This document shows, piece by piece, positions 62,024 through 64,000 of a stretch of DNA of 64,000 bases; the stretch's first letter is position 1; every line of letters begins with the position of its first letter. The position numbers and the translations under genes were made by a program. Location: positions 515,391 through 579,390 of the forward strand of contig NZ_BSTD01000005.1 of assembly GCF_030269325.1 (NCBI RefSeq), given 5' to 3'. The DNA comes from Amycolatopsis sp. NBRC 101858. Its GTDB lineage: Bacteria > Actinomycetota > Actinomycetes > Mycobacteriales > Pseudonocardiaceae. The notes under the pieces are model-generated. The model saw only the letters and a list, made by a program, of their open reading frames with translations. It made no database searches and was not told where the DNA came from.

Positions 62024-63412
62024 TCAGATGATCTTCACGTCGTGATGATCGCTCGCGACCACTACGCCGTTTTTCACCACGTACGCCTCGACGTAGTGAG
62101 TGCCCCGGTAACGTGTCGACTCGCGGTGCATGTTTCGACCCTCGTTTCCTCCGCGCCGGATCTGACCGCGTAACTCACCGGGGACCCGTGACGCCTCCGC
62201 ACCGTGGTTGCGAACCTTCCACAGCACCTCATACGGCTCGGGAGCGTCCATGACGAGATGGAAGCGGAGATCGCGATGGCGGGGGACGACACGCATTCGC
62301 CGCAAGTTCTTGGGATAGCTTCCTAGGACAACGGCGTCGATCCGTGCGTCATAACGTAAAGTCACCGAGCTGAACCTGTGTTGGATGAACTCCTCGTGCG
62401 GAGCCACGTCCCTGCTCTGAACGTTGCTGGACGCTTCGCGCGGCATGGGAGATGCGAGTAGCGCTTTATGGGCAATGACCTGCGAGCGAGCATTCTTGAC
62501 TTCGTCTGCTGCGAACTCGGGCCCGAACAGCTTCTGCCACGCAGCTAGGGCGGCTTGGTCGTCGTCCTCCTGCAGTTCGTAGGCCTCGCGTGCCCAAGTC
62601 GCGTAGTCTGCGGCCTTCTTCTTGAACGTCTCGTACTTGGCGGGGTCTTTCCATCGGTGGTTGAAGTTGGTGCCGGGACAGCTGGGGTCGTCGAGTAGTG
62701 GCATGGCGACGTGTCCGTCGAGCCATGTAACGAGGTCTTCAAGCAGGTGAACCAAGGTGGTGGGGATGTCGGCGTAGCGGGTATCGCTGTCCCAGTACCG
62801 CACCCGATTGCCGAGCATCACCGTCAGGATGATCGAGGGGCAGCTGAACGTGTTCTTGTAGTCACGCAACCACTTGAACAGGCGGATGACCCTGCGCAGG
62901 TTGCCACCGGTAATGTCGTCGCGTTCCTTCATCCAGTCAGCGAAACCGACTGGGTTCGTCTCCTCGAAGGCGTTCTCGGCGTAGTTGATGATCAGCTGCC
63001 GGCCGTCCGCGAGCGTGATGGCGGGGACAACGTCCACGTGGCAGTCGTTGGCGTACTCGATGCGGACGCACCGGTTTTTGCGCAGGACCATTGACTTGTA
63101 AGTGGTATGGCGTTTGTATGCCGCTCGAACTCGCTGCAGGTACTTCTTGGGATTGTCGTTGCAGTCGTCGTCCTGCTCGAGGTGAAGGAGAATGTCGGCG
63201 TCGAACTCGTCGAAGGCATCGACTGGGTTGATGATGGTCTGTTGTGCCCAGGATCCCTGTGGGCTGTGTTCCTTATACGTCGATCCGACTTCGGCGTCAG
63301 CCTGGAACGCGTTCGTGATCGCGCCAACCCTCGTGTCGAGCAGGTCAAGCTTCCATGGCTTGAGATTGACGGCGGAAATTAGGAACCCTTGGAAGTGTGC
63401 TTCGAAGTCCAT
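62024..63412 (-). CDS. CBASS cyclic-oligonucleotide synthase (CD-NTase) with AGS-C sensor tail
   Basis: 462 residues. The nucleotidyltransferase core has QGSWAQQTI (Gly-Ser), EFDADILLHL (Asp71-x-Asp73) and CHVDVVPAI (Asp127), the three catalytic Asp of SMODS enzymes. A helical domain follows (about 150-310). The C-terminal ~130 residues match the AGS-C sensor: YEVLWKVRNHGAEA, LRGQIRRGG, STRYRGTHYVEAYVVKNG. On infection it should make a cyclic oligonucleotide that activates the SAVED effector encoded upstream. Its ATG overlaps the stop of that gene (TGATG) and has GGAGGT four bases upstream inside it: tight coupling. Confidence 0.9.
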   Translation of the reverse strand: MDFEAHFQGFLISAVNLKPWKLDLLDTRVGAITNAFQADAEVGSTYKEHSPQGSWAQQTIINPVDAFDEFDADILLHLEQDDDCNDNPKKYLQRVRAAYKRHTTYKSMVLRKNRCVRIEYANDCHVDVVPAITLADGRQLIINYAENAFEETNPVGFADWMKERDDITGGNLRRVIRLFKWLRDYKNTFSCPSIILTVMLGNRVRYWDSDTRYADIPTTLVHLLEDLVTWLDGHVAMPLLDDPSCPGTNFNHRWKDPAKYETFKKKAADYATWAREAYELQEDDDQAALAAWQKLFGPEFAADEVKNARSQVIAHKALLASPMPREASSNVQSRDVAPHEEFIQHRFSSVTLRYDARIDAVVLGSYPKNLRRMRVVPRHRDLRFHLVMDAPEPYEVLWKVRNHGAEASRVPGELRGQIRRGGNEGRNMHRESTRYRGTHYVEAYVVKNGVVVASDHHDVKII

Positions 63413-64000
63413 CAGACCTCCAGCGCCTGGACATAGCCGTTGGCTGTCCGGTCGTAGGTGACCACGGCCGGGCGCAGGCCCGTGCTCTTGAGGATCCGCC
63501 CGAGTGCCACTGCAGGCGAAACGGGCATCGCGCCGATGAGGTGAACGCGCTTGAGGTGCTTGTGGGTGCTTTCGAGGGAGGTGAAGAAGTCCCGGACCGC
63601 AGCCTCGAACCTGGCGAGCACGGCAGGGTGGGCGAAAAGGTCTTCGGCTGGGCCAGGGTGGGGATCCATTTGGAAGACCGCTGCCGCGTCGAGCCGTGAG
63701 GGCAGTTCGTTGAGTGGGGTGGTTCCGGAGAGATTCGTGACGAGTACCGCGTCATCGATGCTGGCCCCGTCACGGGGGTGGGTAAGGTCGAAGGTCGTGC
63801 CAGGATCATTGTCAGACCAGACCCAGTTCTGGGTGGAGCGTTGACGCTGGTACACGTCAGTTGGGACGCCGTCGTCGAGCTTCGTGCCCAGATACACCAG
63901 TAGCGGCAGTCTCGCGATGGCGAGAACGCTCATGTGCTGGATGTCCCCGGACAGGACCCCTGGGTGGACGCGCCAATCGATAGCGTTGTTGATCTTTGTG
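63412..64000 (-). CDS. CBASS effector with SAVED domain (5' end outside window)
   Basis: About 196 residues of the C-terminal part. The frame is open to the right edge, so the N-terminal effector domain (nuclease, TIR, TM or other) is not seen; a Met at 63933 is internal. SAVED features: SVLAIARLPLLVYLGTKLDD, VLVTNLSGTTPLNELPSRLD and HLIGAMPVSPAVALGRILK, the last being the Rossmann-like half that binds cyclic nucleotides, and the ending VTYDRTANGYVQALEV. It is the first visible gene of the CBASS operon. Confidence 0.88.
   Translation of the reverse strand, partial: TKINNAIDWRVHPGVLSGDIQHMSVLAIARLPLLVYLGTKLDDGVPTDVYQRQRSTQNWVWSDNDPGTTFDLTHPRDGASIDDAVLVTNLSGTTPLNELPSRLDAAAVFQMDPHPGPAEDLFAHPAVLARFEAAVRDFFTSLESTHKHLKRVHLIGAMPVSPAVALGRILKSTGLRPAVVTYDRTANGYVQALEV

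Overview
The window is about 70% G+C chromosomal DNA from an actinomycete, most likely a Pseudonocardiaceae member close to Amycolatopsis. This placement is inferred from several observations: a mycothiol-dependent isomerase-fold protein, actinobacterial Ser/Thr kinases, a mycobacterial-type imuA'/imuB/dnaE2 mutasome with the TCGAAC-N4-GTTCGA type of SOS box, DUF5336/DUF6350/DUF3017 proteins, and gene order shared with Mycobacterium (pcrA, M23 peptidase, sucCD, DUF5336, DUF6350, purN-purH; folD-DUF3017; a choD-like GMC oxidase near guaA). No rRNA, tRNA or CRISPR array was seen.

Layout. 0-10 kb: redox enzymes (GMC oxidase fragment, BBE-type flavoprotein, aldehyde and alcohol dehydrogenases), a rhomboid-like protein, DinB-fold proteins and guaA. 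10-14 kb: an envelope-stress style cluster with a PspC membrane protein, a membrane-anchored Mrr-like protein, a PspC-histidine kinase and a NarL-type regulator. 14-22 kb: a LysR/DMT-transporter divergon, a co-directional pair made of an intact Ser/Thr kinase and a predicted pseudokinase, two large secreted-domain membrane proteins, and chorismate mutase. 23-38 kb: the conserved pcrA to purH core, including a small Cys-rich protein behind a perfect SOS box. 38-50 kb: acetyltransferases, an HD protein, the SOS-inducible mutasome (imuA', imuB, an extra ORF, dnaE2) with a 21-bp tandem repeat between imuA' and imuB, then a methyltransferase, thioesterase, AraC regulator, VOC and pentapeptide proteins. 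50-58 kb: a 912-residue protein ending in a TNT (NAD glycohydrolase) domain, folD-DUF3017, and two MFS transporters flanking an ArsR-type regulator. 57.7 kb: a 262-bp IS5-type remnant flanked by CTAG.

59.35 kb to the right edge is a defence island with more relaxed base composition than the core. Its left junction cuts off the 5' end of a HhH-GPD DNA-glycosylase-like gene. It carries a restriction-endonuclease/nSTAND-type NTPase and, on the other strand, a CBASS operon: a SAVED-domain effector that runs off the window, translationally coupled to a CD-NTase with an AGS-C sensor tail. These two systems are the strongest candidates for new biology. The rest of the window is mainly conserved housekeeping, punctuated by recognisable regulatory sites, many probable leaderless starts and several unusual proteins.
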